From assembly GCA_023362775.1 (NCBI GenBank), contig JALMGJ010000001.1:68914501-68978500 (forward strand): 64,000 nt of DNA, read 5' to 3'. Below, piece after piece: positions 32,906 to 44,300 of the stretch. The stretch's first letter is position 1. Every line of letters starts with the position of its first letter. The notes under the pieces were generated by a model. It had not been told where the DNA came from. It ran no database searches and was given only the letters and a program-made list of their open reading frames with translations. The stretch comes from Charina bottae (taxonomy: Eukaryota; Chordata; Lepidosauria; Squamata; Charinaidae). The translations under genes were made by a program, and so were the position numbers.

Positions 32906-33594
32906 GACTTCTCCCGCACGCTGGTACAGCAAAGGCACGCAGCTGTCTAGGGGGAGCACGTGACCGGCAGGAGGTTGCATTCACCGAGAAAAAGGGGGGG
33001 GGGGAACCTTGGGCGGCGCTTTGGCAAGATACGGTATGCTTGGATGGAGAAATAGCCTACCACAAACCCGGACGCTGAAACATTCTGTAATTTATCCTGA
33101 AGGGTTAGGTTTATTTTAAAAACATATTCGAGTTTCATTTTAAAAGCCGACAGCTATAATGTGTCCCTTAAAAAAAATGGAACAGCCCAAAACGGATTTA
33201 CGCAGCACAAGGGCAAGGGCAAAGAGCAGCTTGGGCCACTCAGAATAGAACCCGAAGTTTCTGCCTGCAAGTTATTTATAACTGCTCCTGGTAGGGTCAG
33301 ATAGAACGCGACGTTTTCAAAAGCCACAGTGAGGCTTGGGCAAAAAAGAAAAACCATGCACTCCAGAGAAGGACCAATTCAAAGATGTTTTTCAGGATTA
33401 AGCTATGACTCAAGAGACTTTTAACTCCGAGAAAGTTATTTGTCGGCCTCTTCTTTACTTTCGCTTCTTGCAGGGGGAAACACGTGAAACTTCCCTACCT
33501 GCGCATGCGCTTTAATCACGGGCGCTCTGATGAAAAAAAGCTTCGTAAAGCGCGGCAAGGAAGTACTGTAACCAGCGAGAGCTTGGCCAGTTTG

Positions 33595-33660
33595 ATGGCG
33601 GTCGCTGGGAGGCTCGGAGCACGGATACGCATTAAGGGATATAGCCGCGCTGCGATCTGA
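33595..33660 (+). other. 22-codon ORF in the CpG block, not supported as a gene
   Basis: ATGGCGGTCGCTGG opens a frame of 21 residues ending TGA at 33660. The start overlaps a YY1-like ATGGCGG motif. Nothing recognisable in the peptide; listed because it could mark a divergent transcript of the LRPPRC promoter. Confidence 0.15.
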
Positions 33661-33663
33661 ATT

Positions 33664-34447
33664 CGAAACAGTGACCCTCCCCAGCGAAGGGGCAGCTCAG
33701 TCGACAGTATAATGAATCTCGCTTTTTGTATCTCGATGCTTTCAAGGCGTGTTGACACTACGACTCCGGCAATTATGCCGCTGACGGAGCTGAGGGTACC
33801 GCCGACGGCGCTCTCGCTTGAGAAAGTTACCTAGGAATACATTGCGTTGAGTTCAGGTGGTTTCATTTGGTATCTGTGTGTGCTTTAGTTCGGAATAAAC
33901 AGATGCATCAGCTCCAAATCTACAAAATAATCTTAAAATGCAATGCGTGGGTAGTATGAGGTCTGGTGCACTAAAACCTGCTTAACCGGGCGCGACCGAT
34001 GTGTCAGGCACAGCCTTTACATCAGAGCTTTCCAAACTGTGTCGCGACACAAAAGTCAGTGTCGCGACACAGTTTGGAAAGCTCTGATGTAAAGGCTGTG
34101 CCTGACACATCGGTCGCGCCCGGTTAAGCAGGTTTTAGTGCACCAGACCTCATACTACCCACGCATTGCATTTTAAGATTATTTTGTAGATTTGGAGCTG
34201 ATGCATCTGTTTATTCCGAACTAAAGCACACACAGATACCAAATGAAACCACCTGAACTCAACGCAATGTATTCCTAGGTAACTTTCTCAAGCGAGAGCG
34301 CCGTCGGCGGTACCCTCAGCTCCGTCAGCGGCATAATTGCCGGAGTCGTAGTGTCAACACGCCTTGAAAGCATCGAGATAGAAAAAGCGAGATTCATTAT
34401 ACTGTCGACTGAGCTGCCCCTTCGCTGGGGAGGCTCACTGTGTTTCG
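33664..34447. repeat. giant near-perfect palindrome (arms ~387 bp, 8-bp spacer)
   Basis: The left arm 33664-34050 and right arm 34059-34447 are reverse complements. From about 33735 inward to the centre I read no difference. The outer 70 bp have two substitutions and a 2-nt indel. The spacer 34051-34058 is AAAAGTCA between two copies of GTGTCGCGACAC. The innermost 28 bp of each arm are a hAT MITE terminus; the rest of the arm is unique DNA from the edge of the LRPPRC CpG block. Confidence 0.9.
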
Positions 34448-34628
34448 TCATCGGTGCTTCCTGGTTTTCCCGCGGCGACACACCAACGGGGCGCGCAAAA
34501 ACCCGAAAGCAGCAGCAGCGCTTCCGGGTTTTTGCGCGTTGCCGCAATGGCGGCACTTCCGGGTTTTCCTGCGGCAACACACCAACGGCGGTTGGTGTGT
34601 CGCCGCGGGAAAACTTTGGAAAGCCCTG
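34023..34628. mobile_element. hAT MITE carrying the inverted duplication
   Basis: The left terminus CAGAGCTTTCCAAACTG (34023) and right terminus TTTGGAAAGCCCTG (ends 34628) are bounded by the 8-bp duplication CTTTACAT (34015-34022 and 34629-34636). Compared with the long form at 26791-27058 (reversed), roughly 60-70 bp after the first terminus are absent. In their place sits an inverted copy of the terminus plus the left flank (34059-34447). MITE sequence resumes at about 34449 (TCATCGGTGCTTCCTGG). Confidence 0.8.
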
Positions 34629-34832
34629 CTTTACATATATATTTGCCAGCTAATAGCGGAGGTCTAACTCCCCCCTCCCCGTGGGCATCTTATTTCTATC
34701 AGGTGACCTTGGCAGCAATAGTAGATAGTTCAGGATTGAGTATCTTCAGAGGCAGAAATGGTGTTATTGATCTGTGGGGCATATTCTGCCTGGTTGTGTC
34801 ACATTTACCAAAGTAAATATTGTTTGCACTTT

Positions 34833-35275
34833 TTTATCCTTTCTTTCTGTCTCTCTATGTATAAAACTCAAGGTGGTGAACATACTTAATATTCCTGCCT
34901 CCTTTTTTCCCACAACAGCCCTGCAAGGTGGGTTGGGCTGAGAGAGATTGACTGGCCCAAAGTCACCCAGCCGGCTTTCATGCTTTATAAGGGATGCCTG
35001 GAACTCACAGTCTCCTGGTTTCTATTTATTTATTTATTTTATTTTCTATCCCGCCTTAATATTTTTATAAATAACTCAAGGCGGCGAACATACCTAATAC
35101 TCCTTCCTCCTCCTATTTTCCCCACAACAGCAACCCTGTGAGGTGAGTTGGGCTGAGAGAGAGTGACTGGCCCAAGGTTACCCAGCCGGCTTTCATGTCT
35201 AAGGCGGGACTAGAACTCTCAAGTCTCCTGGTTTCTAGCCCAGCACCTTAGCCACTATACCAAACTGGTGTAAAC
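34833..35275 (-). repeat. two adjacent MIR-like/tRNA SINE copies
   Basis: Two copies of an antisense SINE share CACAACAGC, GGTTGGGCTGAGAGAGA, TGACTGGCCCAAAGTCACCC and CCGGCTTTCATG. The second ends with the tRNA-like head (GGGACTAGAACTC, CCACTATACCAAACTGG). A (TATT)n run lies between them at 35024-35040. Confidence 0.7.
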
Positions 35276-35340
35276 TTTGCAATTACTTATTTGAGACCTC
35301 TTAAACAAAATAATGCAATAATCTCATATTATTTACTATA

Positions 35341-35352
35341 CACACACACACA
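35341..35352. repeat. (CA)n tract
   Basis: Short CA repeat running into TATACATATATA; 35276-35447 otherwise shows nothing recognisable, though it may contain the 5' end of the piggyBac element. Confidence 0.7.
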
Positions 35353-35461
35353 TATACATATATAAGCTTTCGTTCCTACTAAATCTATTGTACCTGATTG
35401 TGCTACGATTCTTTTTTTTTTCATTTTCACAGATTTTAACCTTGAATATGGCAAGTTCAAA

Positions 35462-35796
35462 TGGAGGCGTGGCTCAGCGGGTAAGACGCCAGGCTTGTCA
35501 ATTGGAAGATCACAAGTTCGGAGGTTCGAATCCCTAGCCCTGCATGACGGAGTGAGCTCCCGCACTCGCCCCAGCTCTTGCCAACCTAGCAATTTGAAAG
35601 CATGCAAATGCAAGTAGATGAATAGGTACCACTTCGGTGGGAAGGTAACAGCGTTCCACGCGCGTCATGCCGGCCACATGACCGTGGAAGCGTCTTCGGA
35701 CAACGCTGGCTCTTCAGCTAAGAAACGGAGATGAGCACCAGCCCCTAGAGTCAGAGACGACTGCACAAATGTGCGGGGGGAACCTTTACTTTTACT
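35462..35796 (+). repeat. family-A SINE inserted at the piggyBac start codon
   Basis: Full-length sense copy from GGAGGCGTGGCTCAGCGGGT to CTTTACTTTTACT. The 14-bp target duplication ATGGCAAGTTCAAA is at 35448-35461 and 35797-35810 and contains the transposase ATG. Confidence 0.93.
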
Positions 35797-37440
35797 ATGG
35801 CAAGTTCAAAGAAGAGATCTGACATTATAAAACCCAATGATATTGTTGAAATTCAAAGATTGTTAGAAGAAGTTGATGAAAACCGCCCAGAGTTCCCTGG
35901 TGTAGAGGAGATGGGCAGTGCTACAAATTTAAATAATAATAAAAAAAAAAAAACTATTTGGTGATTTCAGGGATGAAAGTGATACTGATTCTGAAGATCA
36001 TTTAGAAGAATGTGATGGGGATGCTGAATCAGAAGAAGAGAATCATGAAACTGAGGAAGAAGAGGAAATAATAACATGCTAATTTTTTTCTAGGAAAGGA
36101 CAAAATTAACAAATGATATAGAATTATTCTCTAGGAGAAAACACAACATCAGATGAAATACCCACAGGTTTTCAGGGAAGATGTCCATTTCGTCAGTACA
36201 TACCATCAAAACCTAATAAGTATGGAATAAAAAATTATGGACTTGTAGATGCTAAAATGTTTTGTTCCAATAATCTGGAAATTTATGCTGGAAAGCAGCC
36301 AAATGGGCCATACAATATAAGTAACAAACCTACAGATGTAGTGAAAAGAATGACAGAGCCTGTCTATGGGTCAGGCCATATTGTAACTGCAGATAACTGG
36401 TTCAGTGACACAGACTTAGTTGAGGAAGTAAAGAAGAAATTGTCTTATGTGGGTCCCCTAAAAAGAAAACATAATATAGCTGCCACCCACATTCATTACA
36501 ACCAAGGGTAGAGGAGAACGTTCAAGCATTTTGGCTTCAATAAAGATACTAGTGTCATATATCCCACAGAAACAAAAAACTCTTATTCTTGTGCCTAGTT
36601 TAAAAAGGTAAAGGTTCCCCCCGCACATTTGTGCAGTCGTGTCCAACTCTAGGGGCCGGTGCTCATCTCCGTTTGTTAGCCAAAGAGCCAGCATTGTCGC
36701 TTCCACGGTCATGTGGCTGGCATGACACATGTGGAACACTGTTACCTACCCACCGAAGTGGCACCTATTAATCTACTTGCATTTGCATGCTTTCAAATTG
36801 CTAGGTTAGCAAGAGCTGGGACTAGTGCGAGAGCTCACTTCGTCATGTGGGGCTAGGGATTCGAACCTCCGAACTTGCAATCTTCCGATCGACAAGCCTG
36901 GCGTCTTACCCGCTGAACCACCGCGCCCCTTGTGCCTAGTTTACATGCTGATAAATCAATTGATCTTGATTCAGAAGAAAAAAACATAATTACATTTTAC
37001 ATTAAAACAAAAGGAGGAGAGGACACTGCAAATAAAATGTGTGCCACATTCAATGTTGTTAGAAACATTAAGGGATGGCCCATTGTAATATTTTTCGTCA
37101 TGCTAAATATAAGTGGCATCAATTCACAAGTCATTTACCTTTGAAATTGTTGAGAATCAATAAGAAGGATAGTTCTGGAACAGCTATCCCATGAACTTGT
37201 GGGAGAAATAGAAGTATTTAAAAAAGATCAGAATGCGACTAGAAAAATTAAAAAGATTTCACCCTGACACAGAAAAAGAAAAGGAAGATAAAAATATTCC
37301 AGATCCATCTGCAAAAAGATGTACCACTTGTACCACAGAAACCAGTCACCAAAGGATTTCAAGATTTGAATGCAAAAAATGTAACTGCCCTTTGTCTAAT
37401 GCACATCAATCTTGTTTGCAACTTGTGCTTCAGCAATGAA
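35797..37440 (+). pseudogene. decayed piggyBac-family transposase
   Basis: It begins MASSKKRSDIIKPNDIVEIQ after the SINE, with an acidic N-terminal part. Frameshifts follow near 35940 and an A-rich run at 35936-35952. The conserved catalytic core is GFQGRCPFRQYIPSKPNKYG, then YNISNKPTDVVKRMTEPVYG and TADNWFSDTDL (second catalytic Asp region), then FYIKTKGGEDTANKMC (third Asp region) and GWPIVIFFVMLNISGIN. The C-terminus is a cysteine-rich finger (CTTC...FECKKCNCPLS...HQSC). A SINE at 36603-36928 splits it and several stops are present. TIRs with TTAA flanks were not identified. Confidence 0.85.
36603..36928 (-). repeat. family-A SINE inside the piggyBac transposase
   Basis: Full-length antisense copy with the perfect 15-bp target duplication CTTGTGCCTAGTTTA (36588-36602 and 36929-36943). 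Confidence 0.94.
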
Positions 37441-38440
37441 GAATCCGAGTTAGAATAATAAATATCTTCAATATTTTTGGGGCAGTAGAAATTTTGAGTT
37501 TTATGCAAATGCAATTTTTTTTCATATAAAGAGGCAAATTAATTTTTAAATGTCCTTCTAAAAAGGTAATTATAAAATGTGCCTGGTGGTGTTATAAGCA
37601 TTGAACCTGATAGAAGGTTTTAATCATGTCACAATAAATCCAGCCTCCATTGTAGGCCATACTTTATGAGAACAACCCAATCACACAAAAGTATCCTAGG
37701 GTGCAAGCTCTCCAGAGCTCTTAATAAAGATTTACAAAAATGGGGATGGGAAACGGGAAAGTCCAAATATTTGTAACTATAAGTATATAGCAATGCTCTA
37801 TATCAATTCAACTATTTGAGTGTGTACTACCTAGTGATATCGTCTCTGCACCTAACCATGGGATAAATGCACCCTGAAAGCCTCTTTTTTTCTGCCATGT
37901 CACCCCCTCATGCCAAACTTGGGCAGTCTTTAAGTCATCCTTAGCTGTTTGAGTATTAAAGGGGAGTTTTCCCATAAGCTGAGAGCAACTGGCATCTTCA
38001 AGATGTGCAAAATCTGACACTTGGTTGCTGCTGGGGCAGTCAAGGGAAAGAGTGCAATGGGATTAGCCCAGCACTTAGTATACACTCAGGTATAGGTATG
38101 CCCCTGGTCCCTGGACTCCTCTGCTCTGCTTTGGGGAGACAGAATCCATTTCCTTCAAATTGGGTTCTCCCATTGTACCCCCAATCTTCTACAGTCCTCA
38201 GATCAGGTCTCTGGTGAGCTTTGGATGAAAGGTTTGCCAAACTGCCCTCAAAATAAGCCTGCCTGACAGACAGTGGCTTCTTGATAAAGTGGGCTTGGGG
38301 AGGGAATGCTATTTATTTGATGTGGCCAGCTTGTGTATCTTTTAACATTGGATGAGTCCCTTTCCCAAAGAATTTACAGTCTAAAATTCAGCACATTGTA
38401 TCACTCATCTTTGCTGTGCAACTTTCTCCATCAGTCTTGA
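37441..38440. other. no gene seen
   Basis: No recognisable gene. 37441-37600 may be the non-coding 3' part of the piggyBac element. ORFs at 37808-38240 on both strands look like chance. Confidence 0.5.
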
Positions 38441-38670
38441 ACTATATTTGTTTATTAATTAATTATATTTTATCCCACCTTTTCATCAAGGAGCCCAAGG
38501 AGATATGCAAAGTTTAGAATGTCCATGTATATTACAGTATATCAACAACCTTGAGTGGTAGGTTTGGCTGAGATACAATGCTTGATTCAAAGTCATCCAT
38601 TTTGATTCATGGTTGAGTGAGGATTTTCCCCTTAGTGTTTGGTAATTTTTTCATACCTTAGCCACTCTGC
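38441..38670 (-). repeat. old MIR-like SINE
   Basis: TTATATTTTATCCCACCTTTTC, AAGGAGCCCAAGGAG, GGTAGGTTTGGCTGAGA and ACCTTAGCCACTCTGC follow the order of the SINE at 35041-35270, with strong decay. Confidence 0.5.
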
Positions 38671-41600
38671 AAGATCACCAACCCTTGAGATTTCAACAAT
38701 TTCATTCCAAGATCTGCAGTCTCACAAAATCTCAAGAAATGTTGATGCTTTCATGCGAGATATCATACACTGCTGAAATCTTACCAGATCTTGCATAAGA
38801 ATGCTAAAGCCTTGCCAATCCTGGTCATCCAACACCCCCCACACACCTTTAAAGATTAGTTTTTAAGAATCATGGATGCTGTTTTGTGGGGACAGATGCC
38901 ACCAAATGCCTGTGATACTTTAGTAATGATCTCTGAACTACTAAATCCTTCTCTGATAATTTATCTGGATTGGTTCTTAACATTCTGTTTGTTGAGCTTT
39001 GTCACAAATGCATAAATATAAAGCTGCCTTGTACCAGCATGGAAAGCTGACTTGAAATCTGCTATAACACTAATGCAAACTATAAATCATGTTGGCTACT
39101 GATTGTAGAAATTCAGTACAATCTGAGGAGCATCAGGCTGGGAAAAACTGATCATATATCGTATCTACTGAACCCAAGCCTGATTGTCAAATAAAGATAT
39201 TAATTCTACTTCATAGGATCTATTTCAGCCTTTGATGCAATTAACAAATAAGATAATGAGATTGCATATATTCAAATGAGTAATTTCAAAGTAACTTAAT
39301 GTTAGCACTGGAAACGCTGATCAAATCTTTCTTACATATTATAAGCAAGCCATTCCAGACTGTTTCATGAAGATTAGTAGTTGACGCTCTAGAATCGGTC
39401 CTCCCCACCATTGGGGGCGGGGGATATACAGTATATCACCATTCATTTTGTCCATGCAAACTATTCCATCATCCTTGTGCTTTGTGTTTAATCATAATGG
39501 AACATGAAACCATTTGTGATTTTTAAAAAATCAAACTCAGAATTCTGAGTAGCTGATCTTGCAAAATATCAGAATGTAAGAAACTGGGTGTCAGGTTTGC
39601 TCTGGAAGACAAAGTAAAAACCAAGAATTACCCAAACACAGATATTATTCTTCCCACTTGTATGTGATTTAAGGAGTGCTTCCTTCTTTTTACCTTTTCT
39701 GTTTAGCTTACATTACATTATATTTAATCCCAGAATGTAGTTTAAGAAGAAAATGGGGAACCTTTATGACATTCTTTTAATTAAAGCATCAAGCAGTTGA
39801 CCAAGCAAGCTGAACATTAACCTCCAGGAGTCTGTTATATGATTATAGCAGGCAGTGAGATAGACAGACATTTATATCAGCTTTTACAGGATACGTGAAA
39901 GGCTCAGTCCTCAGTTCTGTTCTTTTCCTTCTCCTTCACTGTTGCCTTACTGCATTTCTTATGAGGCATTCCTTTTCTGTCACTCTGTTCTGGCCTCCGT
40001 CAGAGCTATTATTTGGTCCCTGAGACTGCTACCTATACTAGGATTCATGTCATTCTACCTCCTGCTTTGCTCTCTTTTTTATCTCTAGCTATGATGCAGC
40101 TGAAATTGAAAGGTCAGAATTAAGTTTAGGGAATTTGCAACAACACTCTGAGCCAGTGGCACATTGTATTGTTTGGCTGCTGCTTTATGTGGCAATAGAC
40201 CCATTTAGAATTTTGTTGTGGGCAGCATCTTACCACATAAATTGCTACAATAATCCAGATGGCCATGAGGTGGAAGCACAAACTTAGAATTTTTTGTATT
40301 TCTTTGCTAACCTCTCATGCTGATTGGGTTTTTTTTTTCAATCCAGATTTGATAGCCCTAAACTGTAGTATACTAATGGGCAGGCTCTCCAGAATTTCTG
40401 AGAGCTCTATCTCATCTAGGTCCATTTCTCTGTTAAAATGAGGTCCCATATGTTAATCTGGCCCTCTGCAATTATACCTTACTTGAAGCCATTGGCTTGG
40501 GCAAAGAGAAAAATCACGATGACCACTAGAAGCAAGAAGAGGTTTTTACAGCCTAATTTAAGGTTCTTCTCCACAAATAGTTTTTAAATCAAAATACACT
40601 TCAACTGTTCTGCCTTCTCTTCATTTTTTTGTACAAAATAAAAAATGGAAGCAGCAATGTTATAGAGGATCTTTATCCTCACCCCATACCCCTGTAATCT
40701 TTAGAGAATAAGGCAGCACAATGGCAGGACAAAAGCCTTTTCGGGAAACAATCTTAATTAGCCTGGGAAAGAGCTTCCTCCAACATGTTCAATGGGATCT
40801 GTGAGTGGGGCAAGGGAAAAGTGATGCCATGCATATAATGACAACGTTATGCAATTCATGACATTTGCATGATGGCATCATAATACATGTGACATTTTTT
40901 GTAGCTTGTAATAGATGCCCATGAACCTGTGAAAGAGTTTTATAAATTGGCTGGGCTCGTGCATTGTACAAAGCCATGATGTTATGGATTGCTTTCAACT
41001 TAGTGTCTCACATGAATCCAGGCATTGTGGTTTATAAATCATAACCTACTGCTTAAGGTGAGGTGTGAAACTAGCCTGTTTAGTATATTCAACAAACCCT
41101 TGTTAAAAAAAAATCTGGGACATAATGCAATGTGTGAACCAGGGTATTGTGCTGAGAACTTCTGTTCTGAAATCAAAGGGAGAGAATGAAATCATCTCAT
41201 GCTAAAATTACTAAGAAAGTTTGGGCATGAATGCTAACATAGCAGTGACACAACCTTTTCTCATACCCTCCCCATCTGCCATTAAGCATTATTTTGCCAT
41301 TGAGTAGCACTTTTCCAAAGAGAAACTGGAGGCAAAAATGTTGTAAATGGGTAGCCTGCTGCCACTGCTGCCACTACCAAGTTAGTTCACCGTACTTGAA
41401 GTGTCTAATAAGTTTACTTCCTAAAAAAGGAAATCTCCAAGCTGTCCTCTCCCCACATTTCTACTGTTTGAGGACAGAGAGGGTAGGTGGTTTCTATATA
41501 AAAAACACTCATTCAGTACAACCCTGCATTTTCTCTAGGTTTTTCTGTGTCCTTCCATTTGTGATGAGATAATAATTCATTATTAATCACCCACCCTTTT

Positions 41601-42352
41601 CTCTTCCCCTCGCCCATCTGTCTTTTTCTCTTCTTTCCTCTTCTAGACCTGAATGATCATTCTTTAGTGCCAGTCTCTAGGATGAGTGAATCAGCTAGCA
41701 ACTGGTCTGAGCTGAATTCTTCTGCGATTCCTGCTGGCATCATAAAGCTTCCTTTAATTCCCAGGGGGCTCAGAAAGCACTGAGATGGCAGAGATTGTTG
41801 TGGCAGAAGCAAATGGAAAATGTCCTGAAATTGAAACACAGACAGATTAACATTACCCTTGTGGATGCTAATGACTTGCACTTTAAAATGCCAGAAGCTC
41901 ATCCTGTCAGCTAAAACAAAGAAAAAACACATTTTGAGTTTCCAAAGAACTTAGATCTTTCCAAACTGTCAGGGTGAATTCAGCCATAATGCATTTTTAT
42001 GGTAGAACAGGGCAGCTCATGCATGCCACTGGGGGAATCATTGCCCAGAATTGCTGTAGGCAGTGTAGGCAGTATAGTTAAATAAAGCAGCAGCTGAAAA
42101 TCATGGAGAAGATAAACTAGTAATGGTGCATCTTATATCACAATGCAATCAAGTCTAAGCAATTTCCAATCAAGAAGGTATAGTTTTTAAATACATACCA
42201 GACAATGCCTTTTGGTTTGGTTTTAACCATTATGTAAGTGGCCAAACAATTCAATAAAAAATACCATAATAAATGTGTCTTAAAATGTCAGATTTTTCAT
42301 AGCAGTCAAACAAACAGTTGTTTAGTCTCATTGTTTTCAATTTATGCTCAGG
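38671..42352. other. no gene seen; weak old repeats only
   Basis: AT-rich, with short chance ORFs on both strands. Only a weak GGGTTCACA-type MITE relic at about 41010-41150 is noted. Confidence 0.5.
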
Positions 42353-42364
42353 TATCAGTGTTAG

Positions 42365-42685
42365 GGGCGCAATGGCTCAGTGGTTAAGATGCCAGGCTTG
42401 TCGATCGGAAGGTCGGCGGTTCAAGACCCGAGCGCCGCGTGACAGAGTGAGCTCCCGCACTCGCCCCAGCTCTTGCAAACCTAGCAATTTGAAAGCATGC
42501 AAATGCAAGTAGATGAATAGGTACCACTTCGGTGGGTAGGTAACAGCGTTCCGCACACGTCATGCGGCCACATGACCGTGGAAGCGTCTTCAGACAACGC
42601 TGGCTCTTCGGCTAACAAACGGAGATGAGCACCGCCCCCTAGAGTCAGACACGACTGTGCAGGGGAAAACCTTTACCTTTAACCT
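42365..42685 (+). repeat. family-A' SINE, full length
   Basis: Head GGCGCAATGGCTCAGTGGTT; end CTTTACCTTTAACC; 12-bp target duplication TATCAGTGTTAG (42353-42364 and 42686-42697). Confidence 0.93.
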
Positions 42686-42697
42686 TATCAGTGTTAG

Positions 42698-43850
42698 GAC
42701 TGCCATTTTCAGTAATTTTTTCCCCCAACACTGCTGGTCTGAATAAACGAGCCAGGACCTATAGTGAATTGTAAAATATGGTTTATGACATAGCAAGTTG
42801 TATGAACCCAATCAATTGTAAAAACATAGTTAATCACATCATGGCTTAGTGTAAAGTCTAGCTGTTGAAGCAGCCCTTTGTCTCAAAATTCCATGCAGCT
42901 TAGCTGCATTTAATTTCTTATCTAGTGCTAGGAGTAGGATGACCATCACTAAACCAGGATAATGACCACCCTCAACTAGTTGCCAAGAACTAGCACCCTA
43001 GGCAAACCAAGTATTCAATGCCCCAACCTCCACAAAAATTTCTGTATTTTATGTATTTTATGTATTTGATTATTTTTTTAAAAATTGGCTGTTTGTGGTA
43101 GGCTAAGGTTACCTACATAGATAGGCTGCCCTGACGAGAAATTTTAAGGGTACCCTTCATAAGGTATGGAATGTTGTCTAAAGCTGCTAACATCTGATTA
43201 TCTGTTCAAGGTAATTGCAGGGAACCTTAGAAAATATTATTTTAAACTAGGTAGGTGGTTCTGGGTGTTCTCATTGGATATCTTCCAACTGGATGGACCT
43301 TGATTCTATAATTTTCCTCAGTGAGTTTTGTATTACAGCTTTGTTTTTGTTGATTGTTCAAGTAGAATGTTTAGTATATTTATTTGTTCTGAATGCCTCC
43401 AGGCTTTTTGGAGGCCAAGATAAAATTCTAAGAAGGACTACACCATCCTCTCCTGCTCCCAACTTTGCAGAAGTCTGTAAAATGCAGGGACTTACAAGTA
43501 AATCTATATTTAAAAGGAAAGAGCCCTACCCTGAAAATTAATGGAAGAAATCACCATATGCCTCCAGTTCTCTGTCCAAGAAAATTGAAACATAGCATTC
43601 CTTGAGTCCTTATTACTGGAAGAATTAGAACTGACATGATGTCTCCTTTTATTAGTTCTGTGGAAGAATTTAAGCTATTTGAATATTAATACATGTTTTA
43701 ACATTTAGCAACCACTAGAAGCAGGTACGTACATAAGAGTAGTTTTATATTGTATTTGTGGTTAGGCTTCAAGAGGAAGTTGGTCAAAGCAGATAGAGCT
43801 AGCTGAAGCTGTGGTTTGACATTTAACAGGTACATTTAGCAGATATGTTT
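42698..43850. other. no gene seen
   Basis: A weak GGGTTCACA-type MITE relic at 42735-42870 (GAACCCAATCAATTG, CATGGCTTAGTGTAAAG). The 82-codon ORF at 43293 has no recognisable features. Confidence 0.45.
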
Positions 43851-43852
43851 TG

Positions 43853-44300
43853 TTGTTGTTTATTTGTTCAGTCATTTCCAACTCTTCGTGACTTCATGGA
43901 CCAGCCCACGCCAGAGCTTCCTGTCGGCTCTCACCATCCACAGATGCCCCATGGTTGAGTCTGTCACCTCCAGAATATCATCCATCCATCTTGCCCTTGG
44001 TCGGCCCCTCTTCCTTTTGCCTTCCACTTTCCCTAGCATCAGCTTCTTCTCCAGGGTATCCTGTCTTCTCATTATGTGGCCAAAGTACTTCAGTTTTGCC
44101 TTTAATATCATTCCCTCAAGTGAGCAGTCTGGCTTTATTTCCTGGAGTATGAACTGGTTTGATCTTCTTGCAGTCCAAGGCGCACTCAGAAGTTTCCTCC
44201 AACACCACAGTTCAAAAGCATCTCTCTTCCTTCGCTCAGCCTTCCTTATGGTCCAGCTCTCGCAGCCATAGGTTACTACAGGGAATACCAGATAAAACAT
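43853..44300 (-). mobile_element. BovB LINE 3' fragment
   Basis: The minus-strand frame 44300-43872 reads VVTYGCESWTIRKAERRKRD, WTARRSNQFILQEI, YFGHIMRRQDTLEKKLMLGK and GRPRARWMDDIL: the C-terminal end of the BovB/RTE protein. It ends with the BovB 3' AACAACAACA-type repeat (antisense TGTTGTTGTTTATTTG at 43851). A subfamily different from 54966-56275. Confidence 0.88.

Larger units (their letters stand above)
32440..33850. promoter_or_regulatory. CpG-rich promoter block of LRPPRC
   Basis: CpG density is far above the AT-rich surroundings, with CGC/GCG clusters around 32750-32960 and 33500-33850. No TATA box is evident. Recognisable motifs are E-boxes CACGTG at 32957-32962 (about 55 bp upstream of the LRPPRC ATG) and 33481-33486, an ETS-type GGAAGT on the minus strand at 33489-33494, and an NRF-1-like TGCGCATGCGC at 33500-33510. 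A YY1-like ATGGCGG lies at 33595-33601. NRF-1, ETS and YY1 sites are common at nuclear genes for mitochondrial proteins. The block runs beyond exon 1 on both sides. Motifs were read by eye; promoter activity is inferred. Confidence 0.65.

Noticed and set aside
32655..32984. 109-codon minus-strand ORF at the CpG island as a separate gene
   Set aside because: It is a shifted frame of LRPPRC exon 1 and intron sequence; the frame with MAGLLRSA and the GTGAGT donor explains the locus.
34275..34816. ORFs of 100-120 codons at the palindrome
   Set aside because: They read through the palindrome arm and GC-rich hAT MITE sequence; length comes from GC content, not from selection.
42365..42460. Functional tRNA gene
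   Set aside because: A and B box-like sequences are those of the SINE head; no cloverleaf with acceptor stem, and copies are flanked by target duplications.
43864..44271. 135-codon plus-strand ORF
   Set aside because: Shadow of the antisense BovB fragment at 43853-44300.
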